64,000 bases of DNA. Source: Dolomedes plantarius. Lineage: Eukaryota > Arthropoda > Arachnida > Araneae > Dolomedidae. Below are positions 36,121-47,935 of this stretch, one piece after another. Position numbers and translations under genes: made by a program. The stretch lies in NCBI GenBank assembly GCA_907164885.2, contig OU015493.1, forward strand, positions 59,389,935 through 59,453,934, given 5' to 3'. Below the pieces are notes generated by a model that did not search any database, was not told the origin of the DNA, and saw only the letters and a program-made list of their open reading frames with translations. The number at the start of each line of letters is the position of its first letter. Position 1 is the first letter of the stretch.

Positions 36121-37340
36121 AAGCCAGCGTTCTGACCTCTAGAACATTCCAACGAAGTGAGAAAATCTCCTATTGTGAATTCTATTTCTCGCAACATTAG
36201 TATGAAATAAGATACCAAGTCATAAACGTCTGTTTTGATGACAAGCAATTGTCAGCCTCGCTTCAAATTTCATCCGTTGTTTTGGTTTCGTCACGTCCGC
36301 ATTACATCGTGGAACGGGGCACCATTACCATTCCATTTTTTTCTGGTCCGCCCCTTTCATTCGCTAACACCAATATAGGCATGAAAGCCAATCTCCTCGT
36401 ATGTACATAACTCCGGGATTGTTTTAACACTTAACCGGTCGCTCACCTCTGTTGATCACTGTGCAAGTACAAAAGAGAACTCATAAATTCGTGTATCGTA
36501 CGCGAACCTCTCGGACAGACCTACGATCTGAGACAGTAAAATTCATTTATTGGGCGGAAGATGATGGGGAAACAAAAAATTAATTTTGCCGAGAGAAAAC
36601 AGAAATCTCTTTGTTCTCCGATGTCTCATAAAAGTAATCTCGACCTCAGTGGCAAATGCAAATTTGGCAGTCCTTCGTATATTTCTGGGAAGTATTAATT
36701 AAAAAGCAGACGATGAGGAATTCGGAGCGCAATTAAATGAGATGTCGCTACGGGAATGAAAATGGAGAAAAGTGAATGTACTGCTATTAATTACGCAGCA
36801 ACAGAGAATAATTTATCGAATCGTTTTCCAGAAATGTTATGTTATCGGAATAAATGGAAAGTTTGCGTTTTGTAATGGACAAAAACATTACGATGTATTA
36901 AAATTTTTGCTGCCTCAAAGTGTTAAAAATATAACGCAACCTTCAATTAACAGATGTGTTCCGTATTTCTTCACCCGTGACATGTCTCTGAACTTTCCCT
37001 TAACCTTTTCAAAACACGCAACTCCTCCCACCGTAATGGGTCCATTGGAAATGAAGTCAGATACGTTTTGGAAATGCGCAGTTTCTAAACATTCCGAATA
37101 GCGGGCAAGTGTCTCTACCTAAGTCAGTTCATAAGTTGACCTCGAAATTTCAAACATCGTATTAAGCCTTGGGAAAGGTTTCTCCCATTTTCCCCATTCT
37201 TCCCATTTGAAAAAATATTTAAAGCAATGTTCAAGTTTAAGAAGAACATTTTTATTCTAATTTTATTTTTAATTTCCAAAGACAATTTTAATTTCGCAGC
37301 AACAGAAATTAATAATATAATCGATATATATATTTTAAAA
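36121..37340. other. GC-balanced stretch, no gene recognised
   Basis: Positions 36220-36780 have more CpG than their surroundings and look single-copy; candidate regulatory DNA by composition only. A 109-residue + strand ORF (36772-37101) has no known motif. Confidence 0.3.
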
Positions 37341-37341
37341 A

Positions 37342-38168
37342 AAAACAGTTCAGTGACTGACTGACTGACTGACAGATAACACACAGACCAAACCGCTGGA
37401 CCTAAAAGGCTGAAATTTTGCATGGCGATTTTTCTTGTAGTGTAGGGGTGCACTAAGAAAGATTGTTGAAAAATTCTTAGATTTTTTAACATTTGTAACA
37501 TTTTTTAAGGTTGAATTTAAAATCATAATTCGAGGGTTATAAAATCTTTACCACGAGAAATATCCTAAAAATTCCTTTAAATGAAATCTTTTTCGAATCT
37601 TTACCTCCATTTTATGATTTTTGGTGAATTCTTCAAGATTAAATTTTAGAATTAAATTTATTAAATGCTGATCACGCGATTTCTTTCCTTTTTGTGATAC
37701 TTTAAATTAATTTTGCATCACGTGCATAACAACGAAATAAACTGACAAAAAAAAATATTAAAATACAGTAAAAGATAAAATTTAACCACTAGACTAATTG
37801 AGATGGAAGCTTTTTAAGAATTTAATTCAAATAAGTATGTTTTATGGATATTAAATTAAACAATAATATATAAAACAGTTCCGTGCAATTTACCCTAAAA
37901 GTATGCTTCGCCATGACGATAAATAAGTCTCAAGGCCAAACTTAAAAATACGCTGGCGTAGATTTAAGAGAAAATTGTCTCTCCCACGGTCAGTTTTACG
38001 TTGCTTGGTCACGCTAAGTTCGCGGACGAGCCTGGTAATATTAGTTCCGCCCAATGAAGAAACTAAAAATATTGTTTATAAGGAAATCCTCTGAAAAGCA
38101 ATTTCATTATTTTTCATTGTAATTATCCTTAAATGTACTCCGTAGTGAAGCACAGGTATTTAGCTAGT
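37342..38168 (-). mobile_element. Dispersed repeat ending in (TCAG)n, copy 2
   Basis: Inverse of 15822-16558: the (GACT)n run (37352-37373) and CCAAACCGCTGGACC at the left, GTACTCCGTAGTGAAGCAC and CTAGT at the right. It keeps about 200 bp (37880-38090) that copy 1 has lost and replaced by (TA)n. Unclassified. Confidence 0.7.
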
Positions 38169-38520
38169 GACCTATAAAAACTTAACCGCAGAAAATTCAA
38201 AATTTTAGACAAACTTACTTTTTATGTAAACCTTCTGCAGGAAAACGATAATTCAAAAATATTCATTTGCTAACCTGCGATTAGGAAAATCCAGAGAGGA
38301 AAATTCCCATTTGCTAAACAAGAGGACTAGCGACTTGCAATGTCAACAATACGCCCTCTTAAGGAATTGTGAGGAAAGGTTTTGCTATCTTATAAAAACT
38401 CTAAACTAGTCCATGTATCCAACAAAAGGATTAGATGTTTATGACTTGCGTAAATTTATTTCAAATTAAAGATTAAAACAGTAAAAATTAGTTTTTATAT
38501 GAGTTTTGATTTTGTCCCAC
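38169..38520. other. No gene recognised
   Basis: AT-rich DNA without recognisable features. Confidence 0.4.
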
Positions 38521-38524
38521 CCCC

Positions 38525-38704
38525 GCCATCTAAGGGTTACTGCCTCGAGTTTCCCCGAAGTGGGCTCGGGTTCGAATCTCAGATAAGGCCAAGACGTTCC
38601 TGTGCTGTCTCTTCGTATGGAACATTGTTGGATCACCTATATGGTACTCTCATAAGAAAGTAGCCAAAAAATTCCCGATATTGGTGGGTCAATGTCCTCT
38701 AGAC
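38525..38704 (+). mobile_element. Possible tRNA-derived SINE, cut by a hAT
   Basis: GGGCTCGGGTTCGAATCTCA contains a good B box; TAAGGGTTACTGCC upstream is a weak A box. The hAT element at 38705 lies at its downstream side. Confidence 0.4.
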
Positions 38705-39370
38705 TAGGGGTCTTCAACCCGTGGCTCTCCGAAACATTTCGATATGGCAAAACGAAAGTTTGATATTAATTCGGAAAAAAACTCTTAGAACGGCAAAAAA
38801 CATCAAGAGTGCACGGGGAAAAATGAAAGCACACGACGCATAGGTTACGAGTGAATATCAACAACACAGATTCATCCTGATATTGAAGCTTTAGTTATGC
38901 AAAAGCAATTTCAAGTTTCTCATTAACATTCAGGTGATATCCTTCCTTCCAATAATGTAAGTGTTTTATTGTCATTGGATTTTGAAATGTTTTAACGTCC
39001 TCTATAAGTCCTGTATTCATTCTGTTTCATGCAATATAAAGTGCAAAATACATTGATTCATCTCCCCTTTTCTGTTGTTTCTAGAAAATAATAAATAAAA
39101 ACATTTTTTAACTAATAATAGTTATAAAGGCGCAAAATACTTTTTAAAACACACATTCACACAAAACGTCAGTGACGTGTTTTGAAGGAATTAATTCATC
39201 ATCATCATAATATAAAAAACAAATCAAGCAATCATCTCAAAGGCTGAAGCTCATTTGCAAATAATATATTTTTTCCTCTGCCTGTGCTACTTATTTCACA
39301 TATGTAGGGTCCTCGGAACTTAACGAATTTTTTGGTGTGGCCCTCGAACGTTAAAGGTTGAAGACCCCTA
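38705..39370. mobile_element. hAT MITE, 666 bp
   Basis: Termini TAGGGGTCTTCAACC and its exact inverse GGTTGAAGACCCCTA, with a perfect 8 bp target duplication CTCTAGAC (38697-38704 and 39371-39378). GTGGCTCTCCG near the left and GTGTGGCCCTCG near the right are subterminal. No transposase coding remains. Confidence 0.93.
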
Positions 39371-39378
39371 CTCTAGAC

Positions 39379-40050
39379 ATAGTACCTGCTGCTTTAATAA
39401 AAAAAATGGTTTAATTTTCCTCTTTTCAAATTTTATATGTTGAGATTTAATGTCTCTATTTCAGTCTTTTATGTTCGGATTATAAAAATATCAAATTATA
39501 AGTTGAATATAAATAGTATAGAAAACATTAAACTAAAAAAATTGTCATAAAAGTCATAGCAAACATTTTGATCAATGACATAACAATCTAAAAATGTACC
39601 TCATTTAATTTTTCTAACAATTAAATGATTACCAGTGCAGCTTTAAAGACTGTTGAGCCTTCTTTTAATGAATTTTTGACCACTTTTTTTCATCTCGATT
39701 TTATCGCCATTCATTTCAACATTACTGGATTTAATTATCTCATATTTTATTGTTGAATTTTAGATCCTTGTCAAATGCAATCAATAGGAATTATGCCTGG
39801 AGGCTAAGGTTATTTTTTACTACTTTACGGCAATAATATTGCAGCCACGCATTCCTAACTATATGTTTTGAGACGTCGTTATGGTTGACCTGGAAATGAT
39901 TTTGCGAATTAAGTTTTTTTGCAGAGGATTTCAAATTATGCTTATAAACTCCAAAATATCTGTGCTGATTCCTTATACTATCAATAAACTCAAAATTACC
40001 AAATTTACGACGATGTATGCTACCATATCATAGCTAATCTTTCTTCATGT
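39379..40050. other. No gene recognised
   Basis: AT-rich DNA. The last 50 bases resemble the sequence just after the minisatellite (CGATGTATGCT.CCATAT), so the duplication unit was larger than the 75 bp core. Confidence 0.4.
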
Positions 40051-40051
40051 A

Positions 40052-40500
40052 AAACTGAATATCATAAAAATGAATACGGAAACATTTCTTTGTACCGATT
40101 CATGCTGGTTCACTACATAATTAGAAATTGAACACCCCATAAAAATGAATACGGAAACCTACTGATTTGGACCGGTTCATACTGATTCATAACACAATCA
40201 GAAATTGAATACCATCAGAATAAATGTGGAAACCTACTGATTTTTACCGATTCGTACTGATTCACTACATAATTAGAAATTGAATACCATAAAAATGAAT
40301 GCGGAAACATACTGGTTTGTACCGGCTCGTACTGATTCATAACATAATCAGAAATGGAATACCATCAGAATAAATTTGGAAACCTACTGATTTGTACCGA
40401 TTCAAATAATCAGAAATTGAATACCATAAGAATGAGGGCGGAAACCAACTGATTTGTACCGATTCGTACTGATTCATTACATAATCAAACTAGAAAAATT
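40052..40500 (+). repeat. 75 bp minisatellite, six units
   Basis: Anchors such as TGAATACGGAAAC start at 40071, 40146, 40221, 40296 and 40371, exactly 75 bp apart; a sixth at 40433 follows a 13 bp loss. Units of type CCATAAAAATGAAT and type CCATCAGAATAAAT alternate in units 2-5, hinting at a 150 bp higher-order unit. The recurring phrase is TACTGATT.GTACCG.TTC. Confidence 0.9.
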
Positions 40501-42401
40501 ACCCAATACTATGTCGATGTATGCTCCCATATATTAACTCTTTCCGAAACCGAATACCATAATGACTGAATATCTACATCTATTGAAAAGGGGTTTTCTT
40601 TTCAAAATTCTTCTATGGGGCCTTTCAATGTAGTTACTTTACCGATCCAAAGAGATTGAATTGACTTAATCAGCAAATATAACCTTACTCTGGTATTTAT
40701 AAATAGTGTTTTTCATGTATTTTAGAAAAGAAAATTTTAATTTTCAGGTTATTTTAGTGCTTAAAATTTGTATCTTGCCATCCGGTCATAATATCCAGTA
40801 CATCTGACTAAAACTAAAAACTAAACTCATGGCACCTAAGTCCGAATGTGGACTAAAGCTGGTGGTGCCCATCTCCGCTTTCTTGACCGTGGGCTTGGGG
40901 TGCCATACAGCATATGTATCGGTCGGTGGTGAACCTCGGATGGTGAACCTGACCCGGGACCCCAGAGTTAGTTCCCAAGCATGCTTGGTCCTCATTTTAT
41001 CAACCCATTCAAGGAATGAAAGGCTGAGGCACATCGGACTACTCTCCTAAAAATCCCAAGGAACCAAAAATTGAGTATAATTCATCCAGTCTTGTTACAA
41101 GTTTGGTAGCCCATAACCTTGGGATTTTTCTCAAAATAGTCCCTTCAATTACACGTCTTTTTCCACAAAAGGATTTAGTGATAACCCGGATCTCTTCTTT
41201 TAAATCACATGATGCTGAGTTTAACATTTTATGATTTTCCATTGTTTTTCACTTAAAATAATATTATTAGCTTAAATTTCATATTCACAGCAGACGAATC
41301 TAGTCTCAAAAACTACTAAGACTTTTTATCTACCCCTTTTCAACAGAATAAAGCCCTTTATTAAAATAATTTTTTTTAATTCAACACGTTTTTCTTTGTT
41401 TTGGACACCATTTTCGAAAATTGAATGGGTCCGATCCTTTTCAGACGCTGTCCTTAAATTGAATGTGTCCTTCAATAATTAATTGACCATTTTCATTCAG
41501 CTCTATCCCTCCCCCCTCTCTTTTGTATAAAACTACTCATCAAAGCCGAGCAATGCCGGAAGAAATTAGGCTGCTAATTTATTCGCTCGTAAATTCGAAA
41601 AAGGAAAGGATAGGGACACTTTTACAACCCTTATTGTCCCCATCCATCGCCAAAGATAATAAAAATGTAAATACCACTCATTGGCCTCGAAATTAACAAT
41701 ACGTTGTACATGAGACAAGCGTAAAGCGGAGAAAATTGTATTATCTATAGATTATAGTTAACCCTACAATGCTTGACTTCTTTCATCCTTTTCACACAAA
41801 AAAGGAGTTTTTTATAAATAAAAAATATACAGAAGATACTGGACAAAAACTAAAAACTGTCAGAGTCATAATCAAAAAGACACAAACATAAAAGTTTTTT
41901 AATATATCACACATTTGAAAAGACCAGGAATACATTTGTAAAGATCAAGAGGAAAATTTTCTTTGAAGCCATATAGAAACGCTTTGCTGTGTACAGTTTA
42001 AACGAAACATGGAGAAACTTTGGAAGCTTCATGAAAGAAAAAAAAAATGTTGTCCGGGACCGATAACGCTAGAACTACCGACAGTTAAAACATACCTATC
42101 TATACTGAACCAATCAAAATAAATGAATATTTAATATAACACTTAATTTTAAAAACTTATTCTTATCAATTTATTACAAAGGATTATCAATTCAAGAAGA
42201 TAATATCAAACACAAATAAACGTCTCCCTAATATTTTCTTTTATTATTCTTCTTTGGGTAAATCCAAAATATTCTCTGCTTTAATGCATCTAAGGACTAA
42301 TATTCATTTTTATTTTCAAACAGTTAATTTTCACTGTCGGATACAAGTAAATTCAATGTCGTAAACTTCATCTTCATCAGTTTCCCCCGCAGCACTGTTT
42401 T

Positions 42402-42403
<2 letters not shown>
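40501..42403. other. No gene; one GC-rich patch
   Basis: Positions 40826-41050 are GC-rich with open frames on both strands (40829-41050 +, 40786-41034 -) but no motif; a SINE or LINE 3' UTR is possible on the minus strand. Positions 41500-41760 look single-copy with several TAATTA-type strings. The rest is plain AT-rich DNA. Confidence 0.35.

Positions 42404-42461
<58 letters not shown>
42404..42461. repeat. (TA)n microsatellite
   Basis: About 28 TA units touching the 3' side of the minus-strand SINE that follows. Confidence 0.95.
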
Positions 42462-42462
<1 letters not shown>

Positions 42463-42479
42463 TAATGCGGGGGCATTTG

Positions 42480-42712
42480 TCGTGAGATATTCGCTCTTTG
42501 TTATTCACCGCGAAGTCTTGCTGGCTACTTTATTTTGAGAGCACTATTTTGGTGAACTAGCATTGCTTCCTGTGAGGACGGCCAAACCGTATTCGGGAAC
42601 GGTAACCGGGGACAGCACGTTAACAGCCAAACCGTATTCGGGATTTGAACCCAGGCCCACTGTGGAGAAAATGACAACGGTAACCACTATACTATGTGGG
42701 CGGTGCTTTGAT
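42480..42712 (-). mobile_element. tRNA-derived SINE, copy 2
   Basis: On the minus strand: CATAGTATAGTGGTTACCG is an A-box region very close to Asp/Glu tRNA genes, then GGTTCAAATCCCG is a perfect B box. CGAATACGGTTTGGC occurs twice, so part of the body is duplicated. The distal body matches copies at 25735-25926 and 47770-47935. Confidence 0.7.
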
Positions 42713-42882
42713 GATAATAATCTCTTTTATTAGCTTAGGGTTTGGGGCCACTTTTACAAGTATAAATTGTATGAATGGAATAAAAATATAAAAATATGCT
42801 AAAAAGAAATGTAAAGAATGAAATATTAAATCAATGGGTAAATACTATTACACTGTGTTAACTAATTCTTAAGTGGTGGTCA

Positions 42883-44156
42883 TCATCATCATCATATTTG
42901 GCACGACAGCCCAGGGTGAGCCAGGGCCTTCTGTTGAAGATTCCTCCAGGGCAGCCTATTTCTTGACGTGGTCTGCAACTTCCTGTCTCCAATGTGATTC
43001 AACAGAGTCTAGCCATCTAACATTTGGCCTTCCTATTTTCCGACTAGTAAAGGGCCTTGCAAAAAAAATCTTCTTTACTAGATTTTTTTTCATCCATTCT
43101 GGCAATATAAGAGGCCCAATTCATTCTTTTAATTTTGAAACTTTTAATAATATCGGGCTCTTTGAAAAATCTATAGATTTCTAAATTAAAACGTTTCCAT
43201 CATAGGCCATTTTCTTTCACACCCCCAAGGATGATTCTGAGAACCTTTCTGTAATTCTGTATTCTCCATTTTTTGTTAAAGACCAAGTTTCCGAACCATA
43301 CATTAGGACCGGCTTAATGATAGTTCTATAGATAAGAAGCTTTGTTCTTCTGGAGAGAAAATGAGACTTCAAGAAAGGGCGAAATTCAAAGAAGGTTTTG
43401 TTGGCCAGTGAGATACGATTTTGGACTTCAGAAATGATATCGTTTATTGCATTAACAAAAGATCCAAGGTAATTAAAACCAGGAACGATTTCAAACTCAC
43501 GAGGGCCAATTTTCAAATGATTGATTGTATCACCAGATGGTGTTTTCTGTACAGGCATATATTTGGTTTTAGAATCATTTACTATCAATCCCATACGATT
43601 TGCAGTCACCTTTAAAGAGGAGAATGCTTCTCTCAAGGCTGGTACGCTCCTAGCAACTATATCGATATCATCAGCTTAAGTCAAGAACTGAACGGATTTG
43701 TAAAGAATGTTTCAATATACGAATCTCGAACAGCTTTTTCCAGTGCAATATTGAAGCGAAGGTATGAAAGAGAGTCACCCTGTTTAACGCCATTATTAAC
43801 ACTAAGGCCCTCTGAGTGCGCACCCAAAAATTTGATTTTACATTTGGTGCCACTCATTGTACACATTACAAGTCTAATCAGTATACTTAGAATTTTAAAT
43901 TCATTCATTGGATCCATTAGATGCTTCTTACTCACACTATCAAATGCAGACTTAAAGTCAATAAACAAGTGATGCGTGTCAATATCAAATTCGATTGATT
44001 TTTCAAGAATCTGACGTAAACAGAAAATTTGGTCTATAGTGGATTTTACCCCCTCTAAACCCACATTGATAACTACCAATCTCAGATTCAACAAATGGTC
44101 CGAGTCTCTAACACAGGTTATTGGAAAGCTTTTTATAACAAGTGAATAGAAGGATA
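42883..44156 (-). mobile_element. RTE-like LINE, 5' truncated, with TSD
   Basis: A minus-strand LINE tail of 1274 bp. Its 3' end is an (ATG)n run (42883-42895). The 12 bp target duplication AAGTGGTGGTCA is present on both sides (42871-42882 and 44157-44168). Short trinucleotide tails and this RT type suggest the RTE group. The 5' part, with the endonuclease, was not copied. Confidence 0.88.
42888..44150 (-). pseudogene. LINE reverse transcriptase, broken
   Basis: Read on the minus strand from about 44150: an RT finger segment, then KSTIDQIFCLRQILEKSIEF, motif A HHLFIDFKSAFDSV, motif B NNGVKQGDSLS, and the catalytic motif C as FLT-stop-ADDIDIV, where TAA (43676-43678) replaces the Tyr of YADD. 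After a frame change the thumb follows: ANRMGLIVNDSKTKYMPVQK, FNYLGSFVNAIND, RRTKLLIYRTIIKPVLMYGS, ETWSLTK. The C-terminus ends close to the (ATG)n tail. At least two frameshifts (near 44060 and between 43740 and 43640) plus stops make it non-functional. The intact protein would copy LINE RNA at a nicked target. Confidence 0.88.
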
Positions 44157-44168
44157 AAGTGGTGGTCA

Positions 44169-44614
44169 CAATATTGATATTTACAGAATACTATTCATGA
44201 TGATATTTCATGTGTATACGCTTTTGTATATGAAAAGAAATGAGGAGTATCCGACATTATTTGAGAATGTTTTTGACGCTTAAACAAGTATAAAACAAAA
44301 TAAAATACATTAAATTCTCAACCAGTTATTAGACGTATTAGTTTAAAAAGGGAAGTAGACAGATAGATAATTTATTAAAATAATGATACCGTATGTAATG
44401 ACAAAAATCTAGATGTCTTTACAGTTGAAAATTTCTTGGAAAGAGTTGTTAGGGAAAGTCAGAGTAAATAATACTCTCTCAAAACGCCGAGGTTGTTCAG
44501 TTGATAGAATACTGGCTTATATGTTTGCAGACCCGAGTTCACACAGTTATAACCAGACATTTTCTCACTGGCTTGGTAAGTCAAGAGTTGAAAAACAAGA
44601 GGATACTAAAGTGT
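44169..44614. other. No gene recognised
   Basis: The 94-residue + strand ORF (44413-44697) runs into the tandem array and has no known motif. Confidence 0.35.
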
Positions 44615-45135
44615 GTTCTTCATTAACTGCAGTAAGCACTCTACATTTTAATATCCAGGCTTTGATTGCTCTAAAATGCAATAAAAGAGCTTTGTAATTG
44701 AACTAAAATTGCTCTTAAGCTCTTGCGGTCGAATTGAGATTTTGCATTTTTGAGTTTTCTTTCGAAACACACAACCGTCCATTCCTCATTAACTGCAGTC
44801 ATCAACTCTGCATTTTAATGTGCAAATTTTAATTCTTCTAAAAGGGCAATAAAAGAGCAATTTAATTACATTAAAACTGGTCTTTGTAAAGGTGCTGCTG
44901 CCGAATTGAGATTTTACATTCTTGAGCTCTCTTTCGAAACCCCCAACCGTCCATTGCTCATTAATTGCAGTCATCAACTCTGCATTTTAATGTCCAAACT
45001 TTCACTGCTCTAAAAGGTCAGTAAAAGAGCAATTTAATTACATTAAAATTGGTCTTTTGTAAAGTTACTGCGGACGACTTGTAGATTCTACATTCTTCAG
45101 CTTTCGTGCGAAACCCCCAAACGTCCATTCCTCTG
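44615..45135 (+). repeat. ~170 bp tandem array, three units
   Basis: CATTAA(C/T)TGCAGT starts at 44621, 44787 and 44959 (166 and 172 bp apart). Within units the order is AACTCTGCATTTTAATGT, CTCTAAAA, CAATAAAAGAGCAATTTAAT, GAATTGAGATTTTACATT, and TTTCGAAACCCCCAACCGTC. The nucleosome-scale period is typical of satellite DNA. Non-coding. Confidence 0.85.
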
Positions 45136-46668
45136 TTTGATATGTATTCATGTATGCACAACAACAAAACGATAAATCTGAAACGGAAACATGATTCCTA
45201 TCTAAAAAAGGCTGCTATTAAAGTCCAAATGAAGAAATGATTTTTTATTATCAAGTCGTGGGTTCATCGGCATTCTTAAGAGCCCAGACGCGATAGAGAG
45301 AACATACAGAAGTTAATGAAAATAAGTGTTTTCGTAAGGAAAAGAACGAAATGGAGCCTGTGAAGCAAAGTCACGGCAACTATGGAAATACTTTCATTCA
45401 TTTCGGCAGCTTTGGCGCGGTCTTACGCTTTTCCGTCGGTATTTTTCATCTATAAAAGATTTCCCTTTACAGCTACGTACGCTTTAATGCGCGGTTACTT
45501 GTTATAAAAGGGCTTAACGAAACACAAGGGCGAAGGATCTAATGGGTTTTTTTTGTTGCTACTTACAGGTTGAGAAAATATTTTAAAAGAAATTCAGGAG
45601 TGCCTTTGAACTTAAAATGAACATTTGAGGCATCTTTACGTAAATAAAAGGAGATTTTCTGTTGAAGTATCTATTTTTGGAGTCTGCAAAAATGTTGGAG
45701 CTGAATCGTCTATCTTTGATTTTTTTAGTTTTGTTTCTGTTTTACACAGTTGTACCGGTGTTTACCAGTCATCGGTTTAAGAATGGGGTCAACATACAAA
45801 TTCTACCACAGGTCTGACATGAACCTTTTGAATTAACCTTAAGAACTTTTAATTCGAATTCTCTAATTACTGCCTTGTACTATTGACCGAGTTACAGTTT
45901 ACCCTCTGATACAAAAACATTTGTATCAGAGGGTAAACTATATAGGAACGTTGCAAAGAAAGACTCTGGTGAGGAAGGAGCACTCGAGGAAATTTTTAAT
46001 TATACTGCAAACGCGATCATTTTTTGGATGTCGAACATTTTTCTCCCTATGTCTTGTTGAATAGTAATAATTATTGTTCATTCCATACTCCTTAACTTTT
46101 TCTAGAGCAATGGAATGGAGAGTATCAAGTAGGTTAGAATTCCAGTCCGACAAAATGAGGGGCTTCGAACAAATGTTTAATGTGTCCTTGTGCGATACAA
46201 CTGTAAACTCTAGAATAATAAAGATTCTGTGACCGAATGGCTACGGATTTTTCGACAAAATTATTCCTTTTCTGTTGCTGTACCAAAGAACACTTAATAA
46301 GTCCACTAAAATGTGGAAATGCCAACTTGGTCCGTAGGTAATATTACTTCTAAAACTGATCTAAGTTCGGTACTCTACTTTAGGCCTTCAATAAACATAG
46401 GTCCGTTTCTGACACTTTCTTTCTTTACAGATTCAATGTATTTTGAGCTATTCAAACCCAAATTTTGGGAGTCCTTATCCGGACATCCTGCATCGAGTGA
46501 CAGGACCATACAGCTTCTTAACATCCACAATAAAAATTAAGACCAGTTTCGATTTAAATTAACATTTTTATTTCATCAGGCCAGGAACACCAAGAGTGAT
46601 TGTGTCTATAGATAATCCATTAATGTCCTTAAGGACATTTGTAATTTAGAGGCATGTGAATAGTGTTT
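45136..46668. other. No gene; perfect hairpin inside
   Basis: Positions 45270-45520 are GC-balanced. The hairpin at 45896-45939 is listed separately. AATGTCCTTAAGGACATT (46622-46639) is a perfect 18 bp palindrome. Nothing coding recognised. Confidence 0.35.
45896..45939. repeat. Perfect 20 bp inverted repeat, 4 nt loop
   Basis: Arms 45896-45915 and 45920-45939 are exact complements, with loop AACA. The arm centre reads ACCCTCTGATAC. There is no T-run typical of a pol III terminator right after it, and no target duplication. Confidence 0.9.
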
Positions 46669-47407
46669 AGGTAACTGCCTACGTTGAAAATGTCATTTTT
46701 TAACTATTTTGGTCAATTTCATTTTTTACAAGAATCGTGTAATTCAATCTTTTTTATTTTCAAAACCGTTTTTATTTTCAAAACCGTTTTTATTTTCATT
46801 CTACATCAATTAGAAGCAGAGTTATAGCTACTTAAAAAAACATCGTCTGCTACAAAATTGAAGTGACAAACAACTTTAAATGCGTTTTTCTCAGAATTAT
46901 GTTTTTTAGCACAAATCTCTACCGTTATTATGATATCTCACATAATAATGTATATAATTTTATAAAATTTTCAGGAAATGTTTAAGATGCTATTGTTAAT
47001 GAAATGACGTACAATAATTGATGTATAATATTTTTTTAAATTTGGGGATGTTTTTATAAGGAGAGGAATGACGAATCGGGGAAACTTTTCATATTCGAAC
47101 ATAAAATTGTGTGTACTATTTTTGCATTTTAAAATTTCTCTTAGATTGTAGGTCATTTTGAAGATAACTGTCATATATATCATGTATGAGAAGTAAATTA
47201 AAATATTAGCATTAGGATTTTGTGCAGACTGATAGGCGTTTCAGCTAAATTTCATAAAAAATTACTTCAAACTGGCCAATTTATAAAAAAAATATGGTAT
47301 TTACGGGTAAGTTTCTTCCTTTTTTAATTTTTAAGTGCTATTTTATTAAAAAATCCTTTAAAAATGATTTTTTTTTAAAAATTGTCTCCGAACGTAGGCA
47401 TTCACCT
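46669..47407 (-). mobile_element. 739 bp TA-flanked MITE, copy 2
   Basis: Inverse copy of 8069-8784: left end AGGTAACTGCCTACGTTGAA, right end GTAGGCATTCACCT followed by TA (47408-47409). The left flank is TT, probably a mutated TA. A local duplication of TTTTTATTTTCAAAACCG at 46749-46790 accounts for part of the extra length. Confidence 0.8.
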
Positions 47408-47409
47408 TA

Positions 47410-47769
47410 ATAATTTCGAAGCAAGCTGCATTCTTATTTTTTAATCTGAATTTTATGAAACTGCGTGTTCCTGTTAAGCGTATTCCTTGAGTTTCATGTA
47501 AGTAGTATCTGCTTGAATGTCAAACATGACAATTGTAGTTTCTTATATTAAAATTCTGCCAATGAGTTTATTAAGAAATATTTTTCGTCTTTCAGAATGT
47601 ATTGCCTCGCTTAGAACTTGCGAATGAAAAATAAGACGTAACAACACCAACAGAAAAAAAAACAGACCGATGCATTGCTATGTGATTCAGGAACATCTCT
47701 AACAACAAAGTAAGAAACAGACCACATTAATTGGTATTTTGGTTATTTATTTATTACAAATGCCCGGAA
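47410..47769. other. No gene recognised
   Basis: AT-rich DNA without features. Confidence 0.4.
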
Positions 47770-47935
47770 GATTGGCTTTGACGCCATTTGTTCTCAGTAA
47801 AGGGCGAGAATGCTGGCCATTCATTTAAGGGGACACCGTATAGGTGGCCAGCATTACCCCCTTCAAGCCGGTCCCGCAATTTAGAACCGAGTCAAGTGAC
47901 GAGACCAGAACACTTGACCCCGCACCTCCAGAGGT
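47770..47935 (-). mobile_element. SINE relative, copy 3
   Basis: On the minus strand the body AATGCTGGCCACCTATACGG continues to GGCCAGCATT, matching copies at 25735 and 42480 and forming an 8-10 bp stem. The tRNA-like head is degenerate (CGGTTCTAAATTGCGG at the B-box place). Confidence 0.5.

Noticed and set aside
37124..37501. 125-residue minus-strand ORF
   Set aside because: It runs through the (TCAG)n-tailed repeat; the SVSQSVT-type stretch is just the tetranucleotide run translated.
40052..40500. CRISPR-like regular repeats
   Set aside because: Repeats are contiguous 75 bp units without unique spacers, and the genome is eukaryotic.
40786..41050. Overlapping ORFs of 73 and 82 residues on opposite strands
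   Set aside because: GC-rich DNA with few stops explains both; no family recognised. A retroposon fragment is more likely than a gene.
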